Of a stretch of DNA of 64,000 bases, positions 9,393 to 18,402 are shown one piece after another (position 1 is the stretch's first letter; each line of letters opens with the position of its first letter). The notes under the pieces were generated by a model, which was not told the origin of the DNA, ran no database searches, and saw only the letters and a program-made list of their open reading frames with translations. Source of the DNA: Neptunicoccus cionae (GTDB lineage: Bacteria; Pseudomonadota; Alphaproteobacteria; Rhodobacterales; Rhodobacteraceae); the NCBI RefSeq assembly GCF_014643735.1, contig NZ_BMKA01000003.1, forward strand, positions 248,001 to 312,000, read 5' to 3'. Made by a program: the position numbers and the translations under genes.

Positions 9393-10528
9393 GCTATCTC
9401 GAACAGAATATCCGCACAATTCCCACCGGCCTGTCCAAAGTGCTCTACTTCAACTGGCCGTTGGCCCTGTTGCTGACAGCCGTGGCCTGCACCGGATTTC
9501 TGATGCTGTATTCCGTGTCGGGCGGCGATATCGAACGCTGGGCCCAGCCCCAGATCATCCGCTTTGCGCTCGGCATGGGTGTGATGATCTTCATGGCCTT
9601 TATCCCGATCAACTTCTGGCGTGAAATCAGTGCCTTCGCCTACATCCTTGGGATCGGGTTGTTGGTGGCGGTCCCTTACATCGGTGAAACCCGCGGCGGG
9701 GCGCAGCGCTGGATCGACCTGAAATTCATGACCTTGCAACCTTCCGAGTTGATGAAAGTGGCCGTGGTGATGGTGCTCGCGCTTTATTATGACTGGCTGG
9801 ACGAGCGCCGCGTCTCCAGACCGTTTTGGGTCGCCTTGCCGATCCTGTTGATCCTGCTGCCAACCTTTCTTGTACTTGGCCAGCCGGACCTTGGCACAGC
9901 GCTTCTGATCATGGCAGGCGGTGCGATTGTCATGTTCATTGCGGGGGTCAGTTTCTGGTATTTCGGTATCGCGATCCTCTCTATCGTTTTGCTGGTCACA
10001 GGGGTGTTCGCATCAAAAGACACTGAATACCAGATGCTTAAGGACTATCAGTATAAGCGGATTGAGACCTTCATCGATCCCTCCTCCGATCCGCTTGGAT
10101 CGGGCTATCACATCACCCAGTCCAAGATTGCGCTCGGGTCGGGCGGATTGACAGGGCGCGGCTTCATGCAAGGCACCCAGCAAAGGCTGAACTTTCTGCC
10201 AGAAAAACACACCGATTTTATCTTCACCACATTGGGCGAGGAGTTCGGCTTTGTCGGCGGTATCGTACTACTGGCGCTCTACGGGCTGATCCTGATCTTC
10301 TGTTATGTCTCTGCTCTGTCAAACAGGGATCGATACGGCTCGCTTGTAACGATCGGGGTTGGCACGACCTTCTTTTTCTACTTCGCGGTGAACATGTCGA
10401 TGGTCATGGGGCTGGCGCCTGTTGTCGGCGTGCCGTTGCCGTTGGTCAGCTATGGCGGCTCTGCGATGATGGTCTTGCTGATCGCTTTCGGACTGGTACA
10501 AAGTGCCCATGTCCATCGATCAAGATAA
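9389..10528 (+). CDS. rodA: peptidoglycan polymerase RodA (SEDS family)
   Basis: A 379-residue polytopic SEDS protein with about ten membrane helices. Typical stretches are GGAQRWIDL, LQPSELMKVAV, GQPDLGTALLI and the C-terminal VVGVPLPLVSYGGSAM. It polymerises lipid II into glycan strands together with PBP2. The start overlaps the mrdA stop by 4 bases (ATGA), completing the mreBCD-mrdA-rodA elongasome operon. Confidence 0.96.
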   Translation: MSYLEQNIRTIPTGLSKVLYFNWPLALLLTAVACTGFLMLYSVSGGDIERWAQPQIIRFALGMGVMIFMAFIPINFWREISAFAYILGIGLLVAVPYIGETRGGAQRWIDLKFMTLQPSELMKVAVVMVLALYYDWLDERRVSRPFWVALPILLILLPTFLVLGQPDLGTALLIMAGGAIVMFIAGVSFWYFGIAILSIVLLVTGVFASKDTEYQMLKDYQYKRIETFIDPSSDPLGSGYHITQSKIALGSGGLTGRGFMQGTQQRLNFLPEKHTDFIFTTLGEEFGFVGGIVLLALYGLILIFCYVSALSNRDRYGSLVTIGVGTTFFFYFAVNMSMVMGLAPVVGVPLPLVSYGGSAMMVLLIAFGLVQSAHVHRSR

Positions 10529-10537
10529 GGCCCTTCC

Positions 10538-11473
10538 ATGATTAACATCCTCTTCTCCGCACGCGCCGCACAGTGGCCCGTGTACCGCGCCCCGCTGGAA
10601 GCTGCTTTTGCTGCGAAAGGCCTTAAGGTCAATCTGACCGATCGCACAGACGCCCCCGAGACCGTAGACTATCTGGTTTACGCGCCAGCACGGGAGGACG
10701 ACGACCTGAGCGTTTACACGAACCTCAAGCTGATCCAAAGCCTGTGGGCCGGACCTGATAAGCTGTTGAAGAACAAGACACTGACCCAGCCTATGGCACG
10801 TATGGTCGATCCGGGCATGACCCAGGGAATGGTCGATTACGTCTTTGGCCATATCATGCGCCACCATTTGGAGGTCGACCGTTTCTCCAACGCCAAACCG
10901 GGCGCTTGGCTGACCGACTGGGCACCCCCACTGCCAGCGGACCGCACAGTCGCGATCCTTGGCATCGGTGCTCTGGGCATGGCTTGCGCCAAAGTTGCGC
11001 ACGGATACGGCTTTAATGTGATCGGCTGGAGCCGGACCCAAAAAGAAGGGGCACCATTCCCCTGCTACGCGGGTGTCGAGGGTCTGGAACAAACCCTCGC
11101 ACAGGCCGATATTATCGTAACGCTTCTGCCCAATACGCCCGCGACCGAAGGGCTGATCAACAAAGAAACGATTGCGCAGATGAAAGACGGCGCAGCGATC
11201 ATCAATCCGGGCCGGGGTCAGTTGATCGACGATGACGCGCTTCTTGCAGCGTTAAACAGCTCCAAGATCTCAGGCGCTACCCTTGATGTGTTCCATACCG
11301 AACCGCTCCCTGCAGAGCATCCCTACTGGCATCACCCGAATGTGCTGGTCACACCCCATGTCGCGTCCGAAACCCGCGCTACAACCGCAGCAGACATCGT
11401 CGCAGAAAACATCGCGCGCGTCGAAGAGGGCAAAGAAGCGCTTTACTTGATAGATCCAACGCTAAAGTATTGA
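10538..11473 (+). CDS. GhrA-type glyoxylate/hydroxypyruvate reductase (2-hydroxyacid dehydrogenase)
   Basis: A 311-residue member of the D-2-hydroxyacid dehydrogenase family, GhrA branch. The Rossmann motif GIGALGMACA (about residues 147-156), the arginine segment IINPGRGQLIDDDALL, the DVFHTEPLP segment and the catalytic histidine region VTPHVASET are visible. These enzymes reduce glyoxylate or hydroxypyruvate with NAD(P)H in the cytoplasm. It starts 9 bases after rodA on the same strand and may be co-transcribed, although its function is unrelated. Confidence 0.88.
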   Translation: MINILFSARAAQWPVYRAPLEAAFAAKGLKVNLTDRTDAPETVDYLVYAPAREDDDLSVYTNLKLIQSLWAGPDKLLKNKTLTQPMARMVDPGMTQGMVDYVFGHIMRHHLEVDRFSNAKPGAWLTDWAPPLPADRTVAILGIGALGMACAKVAHGYGFNVIGWSRTQKEGAPFPCYAGVEGLEQTLAQADIIVTLLPNTPATEGLINKETIAQMKDGAAIINPGRGQLIDDDALLAALNSSKISGATLDVFHTEPLPAEHPYWHHPNVLVTPHVASETRATTAADIVAENIARVEEGKEALYLIDPTLKY

Positions 11474-11483
11474 TCCGTCGGCG

Positions 11484-11564
11484 GGGGCAGTCTGCCCCTA
11501 CACCCCCTGAGGATATTTGCCCAAGAAGAGCGGTTTCAATGTTCCGATAGTACTCCCGCCGGAG
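11484..11564. repeat. intergenic hairpin plus dispersed Roseobacter-type motif
   Basis: This stretch holds the hairpin GGGGCA/TGCCCC (11484-11489 with 11493-11498), then CCCCTGAGGATATTTGCCC, a motif that from general knowledge recurs between genes in Rhodobacteraceae. It ends with TTCAATGTTCC followed by a TACTC block (11535-11555). A second copy of the last block, TTCAATGTTCC plus AAAAATACTC, lies at 38493-38513. Both sit directly after a coding region. Confidence 0.4.
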
Positions 11565-11573
11565 GCCACTGAC

Positions 11574-12356
11574 TTATCTCAGGATCGGTGGTTTGTCGGG
11601 GTTCGAGCCGGGTGCCTCTATGGTGCGGGATTTGGCCTGTTCCGGCTCGGGCAGGTCGAACCGTAACCCGTGTTTCGCCAGCGCTCCGCTCAGCGGGTTT
11701 TGCGCGCTCAGGAACACAACGTCGAGCGTTCCGGCCTCTATCCCTGAGAAAGTCAGCGCCTCGGATATGGCCGAAGCGATTGCGCTTTGGGCTTCGGGGA
11801 TTGCGTCGATGAAGGCCATGACATGGCTGCGCGGCCGGTTTTCATATTCGATTTGGGCGAGATAGGCGAATTTCGCCAGCCCGGCCATGCTCGCCAGCTT
11901 GGTATCAAGCGCTGTGACCAGTGTTTCGGGAAGCTGGCCCGGCGGGTAAATCGCGCTCGGCGTTGCTTCTTGCGCTTCCGGCCCGCTGCCAAGTGTTTCG
12001 TTCAGCCAGTCCACCGCAGTGTCAGGCAGCAGCATCGACGAGGGTGCGACCGCGAGGTTCAATCCAAGACCGATGCCCTGCCCCGCCAGCAGCGCAGTGA
12101 TCTGGCGGCCCGCCATCGCCAGAAACGGCGTGACCGATTGGGTGAACTCCCCCATGCGCTCTTCGGTATCGAACACCAGCGCGTATCGTGCGCCGTCCAC
12201 TTCGAAAACGGCGGGGGTGATGCGGTCGGCGACGGGCTCGGTTTCCAGCACCAAAAACAGCTCGCTGTCAGCCACACGTTCATAAAAGGCCATGCGTTTC
12301 GCGGTATCATCCGGCGCAGCTTCCATAGCGGCGTGGGCGGTATCAAGAAGGGTCAT
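11574..12356 (-). CDS. SseB-family protein
   Basis: A 260-residue protein whose N-terminal half matches the SseB N-terminal domain: a start of LDTAHAAMEAAPDD, a FLVLETEP strand, FEVDGARYALVFDTEERM and MAGRQITALL. The C-terminal half fits the SseB C-terminal domain. The biochemical role of SseB proteins is not established. The gene starts 4 bases inside the end of the upstream uracil-DNA glycosylase gene, so the two form an operon. No signal peptide; cytoplasmic. Confidence 0.8.
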   Translation of the reverse strand: MTLLDTAHAAMEAAPDDTAKRMAFYERVADSELFLVLETEPVADRITPAVFEVDGARYALVFDTEERMGEFTQSVTPFLAMAGRQITALLAGQGIGLGLNLAVAPSSMLLPDTAVDWLNETLGSGPEAQEATPSAIYPPGQLPETLVTALDTKLASMAGLAKFAYLAQIEYENRPRSHVMAFIDAIPEAQSAIASAISEALTFSGIEAGTLDVVFLSAQNPLSGALAKHGLRFDLPEPEQAKSRTIEAPGSNPDKPPILR

Positions 12357-12940
12357 AAAAGCTCCGTTACGCGTTGGCGCAGGTGGGGGATCAGGTCGGA
12401 TTCGAACCAGAGGTTCTTCTTAAGCCAACTGGTATTGCGCCAGCTCGGGTGTGGCAATGGTATAATGTCGGGGTCGTATTTCTGCCAGTTTTTGACCGTT
12501 TCCGTCATGGATTTCGTTCCTAAATGCCACTTTTGTGCATATCCGCCGATTAACAGTGTCAGCTTGATCTGCGGCATCAGGGCCAGAGTATCCGCCCGCC
12601 AGTGATCAGCGCAGACTTTTGGTGGTGGAAGGTCAGAGCCCTTGGCATCATATCCCGGAAAGCAGAAGGCCATCGGAAAGATCGCAATCCTGTCTTGATC
12701 GTAAAAGGTGTCTTCATCAATTCCCATCCACTGGCGCAGACGATCACCAGACGCATCGGTGAAGGGGCGGCCCGACGCATGGACCCGCGCACCGGGGGCC
12801 TGCCCCACCACCATTATCTGCGCGCTTTGGGACAGCCAGACAACGGGTCGCGGACGGTGGTTGGTCCTTGTGAGCGAGAATCGCTCTGCACATATGCGGC
12901 AGGCGCGGATCTTTTGGATATGGTCCTCAAAATTGGTCAT
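12353..12940 (-). CDS. uracil-DNA glycosylase family protein
   Basis: A 195-residue protein with the UDG-superfamily water-activating motif VVGQAPGARVHASGRPFTDASG (written here only to mark the region near residues 43-62) and the C-terminal PLPHPSWRN motif. It also has IAIFPMAFCFPG in the central sheet. The histidine-proline of the last motif is the DNA-intercalation site in this superfamily. It lacks the usual four-cysteine Fe-S cluster of family 4 but has an N-terminal CRIC pair. Probably a base-excision repair enzyme of the YkoT/UdgX-like branch; the substrate is uncertain. It is the first gene of a pair with the SseB-like gene. Confidence 0.8.
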   Translation of the reverse strand: MTNFEDHIQKIRACRICAERFSLTRTNHRPRPVVWLSQSAQIMVVGQAPGARVHASGRPFTDASGDRLRQWMGIDEDTFYDQDRIAIFPMAFCFPGYDAKGSDLPPPKVCADHWRADTLALMPQIKLTLLIGGYAQKWHLGTKSMTETVKNWQKYDPDIIPLPHPSWRNTSWLKKNLWFESDLIPHLRQRVTELL

Positions 12941-12992
12941 CTGTGGGCATTTAACAGGGAATTGGCCTGAGGCAAAGTTTAGCCGTGAAATC

Positions 12993-13050
12993 TATATTTC
13001 TAGCATTATTGAAATAATGGTTGATTAATTTCGATACATCTAGAAATATA
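12993..13050. promoter_or_regulatory. nested inverted repeats in front of the arsR gene (candidate operator)
   Basis: The perfect 11-bp inverted repeat TATATTTCTAG (12993-13003) and CTAGAAATATA (13040-13050) flanks a smaller palindrome CATTATT-GA-AATAATG (13004-13019). The right arm ends 5 bases before the arsR start. AT-rich palindromes at this position are the usual autoregulatory binding sites of ArsR/SmtB repressors. Confidence 0.6.
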
Positions 13051-13055
13051 ACCCC

Positions 13056-13409
13056 ATGACACATGGAATCGAAAAAGACATTAGTATCGAAGATGCGGCG
13101 CAGGCTTTCGCAGCGCTTGGATCGGAACAGCGCCTTGGCGTATTGCAGACCCTTGTGCGGGCCGGTCCTGAAGGGCTGTCGATGGGCGAGCTTGGCAAAC
13201 GCACGGGCGTTCCCGGATCAACACTGAACCACCACCTGCGCTTTCTGGTGCATGCGGGGTTGGTGGAACAGGCGAAACAGGGGCGCAGCGTGATTTGTTC
13301 CTCTGTGGCCTACGATATGACCCGCTCTCTTTCGAACTTCATTCTGAAAAACTGTTGTGCGGATGCAAATAATCCCGATGCGCATAACGCCAGCCAAGAG
13401 GACCGTTAA
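13056..13409 (+). CDS. ArsR/SmtB-family transcriptional regulator
   Basis: A 117-residue winged-helix protein. It has FAALGSEQRLGVLQTLV at the dimer/first helix, MGELGKRTGVPGSTLNHHLRFL as the DNA-recognition helix-turn-helix, and VICSSVAYDM in the wing strand. A CC pair (about residues 101-102) in the C-terminal helix is a possible thiol ligand site for arsenite or a related metal(loid). It lies one base ahead of a permease gene and behind nested inverted repeats, so it very probably represses both genes until the metal is bound. The ligand is not determined. Confidence 0.88.
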   Translation: MTHGIEKDISIEDAAQAFAALGSEQRLGVLQTLVRAGPEGLSMGELGKRTGVPGSTLNHHLRFLVHAGLVEQAKQGRSVICSSVAYDMTRSLSNFILKNCCADANNPDAHNASQEDR

Positions 13410-13410
13410 G

Positions 13411-14439
13411 ATGAGCGAATCGATCACAAACCCCGATTTCTGGCAGCGCTACAAACCGGACAAAGCCTGGATTGCCATTGCCCTGATCTTTGCCGCAGTG
13501 GCGGTTCTTGTGCCGAGTGATCTGCCGGGTGTAGGGCAAGATACGGTAACGTCAGTGCTGGGCACGGCCCCGTTCATCCTGTTCGCGGTGTTCATGGTGG
13601 CATACCTCAAAGCAACGGGTGCCGAGGGCATTGTCGCGCAGGCCTTTAAGGGCAGCCCTGCCCGTATGGTGGTTCTTGCGGCCCTTGTCGGGGGGATCGC
13701 ACCGTTTTGCTCTTGCGAGGTTATTCCCTTTGTGGCGGCCCTTCTTGCGATGGGTGTGCCGCTGGCGGCGGTGATGGCGTTCTGGCTCGCCTCGCCGATC
13801 ATGGACCCGCCGATGTTCATTATAACCAGCGCGGCGCTTGGGGTGGATTTTGCCATCGCCAAGACGATTGCGGCGGTTGGTTTCGGTCTGTTCGGGGGCT
13901 TTGTCGTGATGGCGTTCAGCCGCACTGCCCTGTTTACCGACCCTCTGCGCCCTGACGCCCAAGGGGGCGGCTGCGGGTGCAGTGCCAATCCCTTCACGGG
14001 CAAACCGGTCTGGAGCTTCTGGCAAGACTCTGACCGTTTGGCCCAGTTCAAAACCACTGCGGGCAACAATCTGGTGTTCCTGCTGAAATGGTTAACGCTA
14101 GCTTATACGGTAGAGGCTGTGATGGTGCGCTATGTGCCTGCTGAATGGATCGCCAACATCCTTGGCGGGGAAGGTTTCGGACCGATCCTGCTGGGCGCAT
14201 TGGTTGGCGGACCGGCCTATCTGAACGGCTATGCCGCGGCACCTTTGGTGGGCGGCTTGATCGAACAAGGCATGAGCCAGGGTGCCGCCATGAGCTTTAT
14301 GATGGCCGGATCGGTCAGCTGCATCCCTGCTGCCATTGCGGTCTGGGCGATTGTGAAGCCCAAGGTTTTTGGCGCATATATCGCGTTCGGCTTTACCGGC
14401 TCGTTGCTGGCTGGTCTGCTCTGGGCGGCTTGGGTCTGA
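13411..14439 (+). CDS. YraQ/ArsP-family permease
   Basis: A 342-residue membrane protein with about eight to ten helices. The conserved cysteine motif APFCSCEVIPF, a cytoplasmic loop GGGCGCSANPF, and the repeat GGPAYLNGYAAAPL / GSVSCIPAAIAVWA are typical of the DUF318 (ArsP/YraQ) permeases. Characterised members export trivalent organoarsenicals. The ATG at 13411 follows AGGA and lies one base after the arsR stop; a longer in-frame start at 13357 would overlap arsR and is rejected. An efflux role controlled by the preceding ArsR protein is likely; the substrate is an inference. Confidence 0.85.
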   Translation: MSESITNPDFWQRYKPDKAWIAIALIFAAVAVLVPSDLPGVGQDTVTSVLGTAPFILFAVFMVAYLKATGAEGIVAQAFKGSPARMVVLAALVGGIAPFCSCEVIPFVAALLAMGVPLAAVMAFWLASPIMDPPMFIITSAALGVDFAIAKTIAAVGFGLFGGFVVMAFSRTALFTDPLRPDAQGGGCGCSANPFTGKPVWSFWQDSDRLAQFKTTAGNNLVFLLKWLTLAYTVEAVMVRYVPAEWIANILGGEGFGPILLGALVGGPAYLNGYAAAPLVGGLIEQGMSQGAAMSFMMAGSVSCIPAAIAVWAIVKPKVFGAYIAFGFTGSLLAGLLWAAWV

Positions 14440-14443
14440 TGCA

Positions 14444-14471
14444 AAACGGGGCGGATCGACCCGCCCCGTTT
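14444..14471. terminator. bidirectional terminator between the permease gene and the Mrp operon
   Basis: The stem AAACGGGGCGG / CCGCCCCGTTT (14444-14454 with 14461-14471) has a 6-base loop. Short T runs occur on both strands, between two convergent transcription units. Confidence 0.85.
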
Positions 14472-14500
14472 CTTACAGAATACAAACCAGCTGTTGCGCC

Positions 14501-16195
14501 TTAGAGGAAGTTCACCAACAGCGCTGCGGCCAGCAGCACAGCCACCCACAACACCATTGACCCTGTTGGCCAGACCCGCGCAATGCGCCCTTCCGGTCCG
14601 TGGGTTTTGTAAAGTCCTGTAGCAACATCGGTGAGCTGACGCAGGGCAAAGCGAGTGATACCGGTCCAGATCCGCCCGATCATCAAGGCCGCATAGCCGA
14701 TGATTGCCGGCGCCATACGGCGATAACTCCAGTCCGTATCAAGGTAAACATTACGCGTCATAGTCGGATAGAGTCCGGTTTTCACCAGAACTACGTAGGA
14801 CAGCAATGCGAACGCCAGAAGCTGGAACTGGGTCACGATATGCGTCAGCGTGTATGGCGCATAATCCACATCGAACGGCAGCAACTCATAAAGCATCGAA
14901 GGAAAAATCCCGAGCGCGATGCACAGCGCAGCGGTGATCCCCATCGCCAGCAACATCTGCACCGGAGCCTCTTTCGGGCGCAACCCGCTGTCGCGGCCAA
15001 AGAACACGTTGTGCAGAATTTTCAGGCCGGAGTGATGCAACGTCACCGCGGAGGCAAGCAGCAGCACGGCCCAAATGATGTAATACCCGTCGTGGGACGC
15101 TGCCGAAAGGATCAGCGACTTGGAAATAAAGCCTGAGAACCACGGGAAGGCTGCGATAGACATGCCGCCGATCGCGATGAAGATCATCGTCAGTGGCATG
15201 GTTCTGTGCAGCCCGCCAAGATCAGAGGCTTTGGCGGTTCCGGTGCGGAACAGGACCGCGCCGACGCCCATAAACAGCAGTGCCTTATAAAGGATACCGG
15301 CAAACGCATGGGCCACGGTGCCGTTCAGCGACAGCTCTGTCCCGATGCCTACACCAACAATCATAAACCCAAGCTGGATGTTCAGAGAATAAGCGAGCAC
15401 CCGCCGCAAATCGTTTTCCAGCACCGCATAAAGTGTCGGCAGCAGCGTCATCACCGCGCCCACATAGATCAGCAGTTCGGTGCCCGGAAACCCCCGCGCC
15501 AGCGCATAGATCGCCAGTTTCGTGGTAAACGCGGACAGGATGACCGTCCCTGTCACAGTGGCCGCTGGGTAGGCATCGGACAACCAGTTGCCCATTAGCG
15601 GAAAGGCCGCTTTGACCCCGAAGGACAGCAACAGCAGCCAAGTTCCAAGACTGCCAAGTGTCATCGCTTCAAAGGTGAAAGAGCCGCTTTCCTGCCAGAT
15701 CAGCACGGTCCCCGCCAGCAGCATCACGCCCGACGACACCTGAATAATCAGATAACGCATCCCCGTGGCAAGCGCCCCTTCGGTGCGGCGGGCCCAGATC
15801 AGAAAGACCGACGTGATTGCCGTGCCTTCCCAGAACAGGAACAGCGCGATCAGATCACCGGCAAACACTGCGCCGATGGCAGAACCGGAATAGGCCAGCG
15901 CAGCCACCTGCTGCACGGTGTCTTTAACGTGCAACGCATAGAGATTGGCCAGAAAGGCCGCGATACAGAAGATGATTGCGAAGATGCGGGACAGACGATC
16001 CACCCGCATCAGTTCCAGTTCCACATTCAGCAGTTGCGCCGAAAACAGATTGCCCTCTGGCAGGTTCCAGATCAGGTAAAGCGCGACCAGCGGAACCAGC
16101 AGCAACACCCCTGCCCGCAACGCCCCTTTGGGCAGCAGCGCCAGCAATGCGGCACCGGCGAAGAACAGAAAAGCAATGGGGAAGGCTTCAACCAT
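14501..16195 (-). CDS. third MrpD/NuoL-like antiporter subunit
   Basis: A 564-residue polytopic protein of the proton-conducting quinone oxidoreductase/Mrp antiporter family. The key glutamate lies in FLFWEGTAIT, the channel lysine in FGVKAAFPLMGNWLSDAYP, and a second lysine in TTKLAIYAL, so the ion-pumping residues are conserved. It has about 14 helices plus a C-terminal extension with two or three more. It is the last gene of the eleven-gene operon and overlaps the preceding small gene by 8 bases. A complex with three such large subunits is more than standard Mrp (MrpA and MrpD) has. Confidence 0.85.
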   Translation of the reverse strand: MVEAFPIAFLFFAGAALLALLPKGALRAGVLLLVPLVALYLIWNLPEGNLFSAQLLNVELELMRVDRLSRIFAIIFCIAAFLANLYALHVKDTVQQVAALAYSGSAIGAVFAGDLIALFLFWEGTAITSVFLIWARRTEGALATGMRYLIIQVSSGVMLLAGTVLIWQESGSFTFEAMTLGSLGTWLLLLSFGVKAAFPLMGNWLSDAYPAATVTGTVILSAFTTKLAIYALARGFPGTELLIYVGAVMTLLPTLYAVLENDLRRVLAYSLNIQLGFMIVGVGIGTELSLNGTVAHAFAGILYKALLFMGVGAVLFRTGTAKASDLGGLHRTMPLTMIFIAIGGMSIAAFPWFSGFISKSLILSAASHDGYYIIWAVLLLASAVTLHHSGLKILHNVFFGRDSGLRPKEAPVQMLLAMGITAALCIALGIFPSMLYELLPFDVDYAPYTLTHIVTQFQLLAFALLSYVVLVKTGLYPTMTRNVYLDTDWSYRRMAPAIIGYAALMIGRIWTGITRFALRQLTDVATGLYKTHGPEGRIARVWPTGSMVLWVAVLLAAALLVNFL

Positions 16196-16598
16196 TTTGG
16201 TGCTCCTCGTCCAGTTCGTCTTGGGGAAAGGCTTCGGCGTCTACATCATTCGGAGCGTAGTAATCCTCGGGGCGGCGAACCCAGTTGCCCCAGATTTTTG
16301 CCAGCAGCACCAGTCCGGCTGTGATGATAAATCCGTAAAGCGCATAGAAACCGGGGATGTTTTCAACAGCGACATAGGTGTATTTTTTGTAGAAGAAATC
16401 CGCGAGGAACAGCCCGACACACAGCACAACCAAAGCGTAAAACAGCGTTTTGGCCGCTTTGGGCGCGGATAGCGCAGTGAAGACACGCCCCAACGCCGGA
16501 GTGCCGGAGGTGTCCTCCCGCCCGCTGTGGGGAGAGTGGTGTACCCCGTCGCTGGCAGCGTCCGGGGCGGCAGGCTCGGTTTGCTGTTGATCAGACAT
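16188..16598 (-). CDS. small two-helix membrane protein of the Mrp-like operon
   Basis: A 136-residue protein not recognised as a named family. Residues 1-45 are polar and probably disordered. Two hydrophobic segments follow (about 50-67 and 83-101), and the C-terminus is acidic. Spacing to its neighbours (2 bases upstream, 8-base overlap downstream) makes it a genuine operon member. Probably an accessory subunit that links the last antiporter-type subunit to the complex; this is inference from context. Confidence 0.7.
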   Translation of the reverse strand: MSDQQQTEPAAPDAASDGVHHSPHSGREDTSGTPALGRVFTALSAPKAAKTLFYALVVLCVGLFLADFFYKKYTYVAVENIPGFYALYGFIITAGLVLLAKIWGNWVRRPEDYYAPNDVDAEAFPQDELDEEHQNG

Positions 16599-16600
16599 AG

Positions 16601-16930
16601 TTACCCTTTGTCCTCTGCGGCAATGATCTTTTTGGCCCAGCCCCGTGCTTCGTCCTTGGGGATCGTCAGGGTCTGGGCGATTTTATAAGCGAAACGCGCT
16701 TCGGTCAGCGCCGGAAAGCGGGAGCGCAGCACGTTCAGTTCATACCCTCGGGCACGGTTCAGGCTGGCGCAGGTTTCGATCACCTCTTCGATGGTCATAT
16801 CGAAATGGGCGCGCAGGGCCTTGCGGATGTAAATCTCCCGCTGGCCTTCCTGTTCCAACCGTTTGGCATAGGTCAGGTCAGTATCATCAGCACGCGGGAT
16901 GTCTGTTTCAAAATCTTTGTGTTTGCTCAT
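16601..16930 (-). CDS. small soluble protein of the Mrp-like operon
   Basis: A 109-residue charged, mainly helical protein without signal peptide or membrane segment and without a family I recognise. The ATG at 16930 overlaps the stop of the upstream antiporter gene by 4 bases; the longer frame to 16999 is rejected because it runs further into that gene. Its conserved operon position between two large membrane subunits suggests a cytoplasmic accessory or regulatory subunit. Confidence 0.65.
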   Translation of the reverse strand: MSKHKDFETDIPRADDTDLTYAKRLEQEGQREIYIRKALRAHFDMTIEEVIETCASLNRARGYELNVLRSRFPALTEARFAYKIAQTLTIPKDEARGWAKKIIAAEDKG

Positions 16931-18393
16931 TGGGGCACTCCAAGCATGGGCGTGAGGAATTCCACCAATGTGCCTGCGTAAAGGAACAGGATCACGCAAC
17001 CGATGGCCGTGAAGACGGGGGGAATATAGCAGAAAGCGGGGGCTTCCTTGATCCCGTTATAAGGATTGTCGGGCGAGGAACTGAAGAAGCCTTGTGCCAC
17101 AACAGGCAGCAGGTAGCTTAGGCTGAGCAAAGAGGACGCCATCAGAACGCCGATCATGATCTGGTGATCCGCATCTGCGGCCCCCACCATCAGCAACCAT
17201 TTTGACCAACTCCCGCCAAGGGGCGGCAGGCCGATGATCGACAGCGCGCCGATCAGGAAGGCGATATAGGTGAACGGCATACTGCGCCCCAAGCCTTTCA
17301 TCTGGCTGATGTTGCTTTTGTGGGTGGCCACATAGATCGCACCGGCGCACATAAACAGGGTGATCTTGCCCATCGCGTGCATGGCGATCTGAAGGGCTCC
17401 GCCCATGACGCCCATCTGCGTCGCCAGCGCCAGACCAAGCGTCACATAGCTCAGCTGGGAGACCGTCGAATAGGCCAGACGCCGTTTCAGATTGTCCTGC
17501 TGATAGGCGACAATAGAGCTGGCCAGAATGGTATAGGCCGCAATCCACATCAGCCAGTCAGACGCACCCGTATCGGCCAGAAAGTCGATCCCGAAGGTGT
17601 AAACGCCCACCTTCAGCATGGTGAACACACCCGCCTTCACAACCGCCACCGCGTGCAGCAGTGCGGACACTGGCGTGGGTGCCACCATCGCAGCGGGCAG
17701 CCAGCGGTGGAACGGCATCAGGGCCGCTTTGCCGATACCAAAGGCAAACAGACCTAGCAGGATCGGCACCAGCAGACCCTCGACTTTGCCTTGCAGGATG
17801 CCACCGGGCACAAAGTCTAGCGTTCCGGCCAGCGTATAGGTCCAGATGATCGCCGTCAGGAACAGCGCGATGGATGTGCCGATCAACACGCCAAGATAGG
17901 TGCGCGCGCCGCGGATCGCCTCGGGCGTGCCTTTATGGGCCACCAGTGGATAGGTAGAAACGGTCAGCACCTCGTAGAACAGGAACAGCGTCAGCAGGTT
18001 CGCGGAAAAGGCAATGCCGATCGCCGCAGAAATTGCGACCGAAAAGCAGGCGAAAAAACGGGCGTGGTGTTTCTCGTTGTTGCCGCGCATGTAGCCAAGG
18101 CCGTAGATGTGCGTCACGATCCACAGGCCAGAGGCCACCAGCGCAAACATCAGCCCAAGCGGTTCGACCTGAAGCGCGATTTGCAGGCCGGGCAGCATTT
18201 CCAACAGAACGATTTCTTGGGATGTGCTGTTGCCCAGATTGGCAAGAACACCCAGCACCGCGCCGAAAGTCAGAACGGCGCAGACAAAGGTAAACCCGTC
18301 CCGCAGGTTGTCTTGTTTGGCAAAAGCCATATTGCCAAACATCGCCAACACAGGCAGCAGCAAGGCCAGAAAGATGAGCGTGTTCGTGTCCAT
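16927..18393 (-). CDS. NuoL/MrpA-N-like antiporter subunit
   Basis: A 488-residue polytopic protein. The HIYGLGYM motif and a NEKHHARFF segment are reminiscent of NuoL and the N-terminal half of MrpA. The pumping residues are in LFLFYEVLTVSTYPLV (glutamate) and FGIGKAALMPFHRWLPAAM (lysine), with VVKAGVFTML further on. It may supply the part of MrpA that is missing from the split MrpA gene of this operon. It starts 9 bases after the mrpD-like gene and overlaps the next small gene by 4 bases. Confidence 0.85.
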   Translation of the reverse strand: MDTNTLIFLALLLPVLAMFGNMAFAKQDNLRDGFTFVCAVLTFGAVLGVLANLGNSTSQEIVLLEMLPGLQIALQVEPLGLMFALVASGLWIVTHIYGLGYMRGNNEKHHARFFACFSVAISAAIGIAFSANLLTLFLFYEVLTVSTYPLVAHKGTPEAIRGARTYLGVLIGTSIALFLTAIIWTYTLAGTLDFVPGGILQGKVEGLLVPILLGLFAFGIGKAALMPFHRWLPAAMVAPTPVSALLHAVAVVKAGVFTMLKVGVYTFGIDFLADTGASDWLMWIAAYTILASSIVAYQQDNLKRRLAYSTVSQLSYVTLGLALATQMGVMGGALQIAMHAMGKITLFMCAGAIYVATHKSNISQMKGLGRSMPFTYIAFLIGALSIIGLPPLGGSWSKWLLMVGAADADHQIMIGVLMASSLLSLSYLLPVVAQGFFSSSPDNPYNGIKEAPAFCYIPPVFTAIGCVILFLYAGTLVEFLTPMLGVPQ

Positions 18394-18402
18394 GTTCCTA
18401 CC

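Noticed and set aside
14444-14471. The large GC palindrome as a regulatory operator.
   Set aside because: It lies between convergent genes and has T runs on both sides, so it is a bidirectional terminator.
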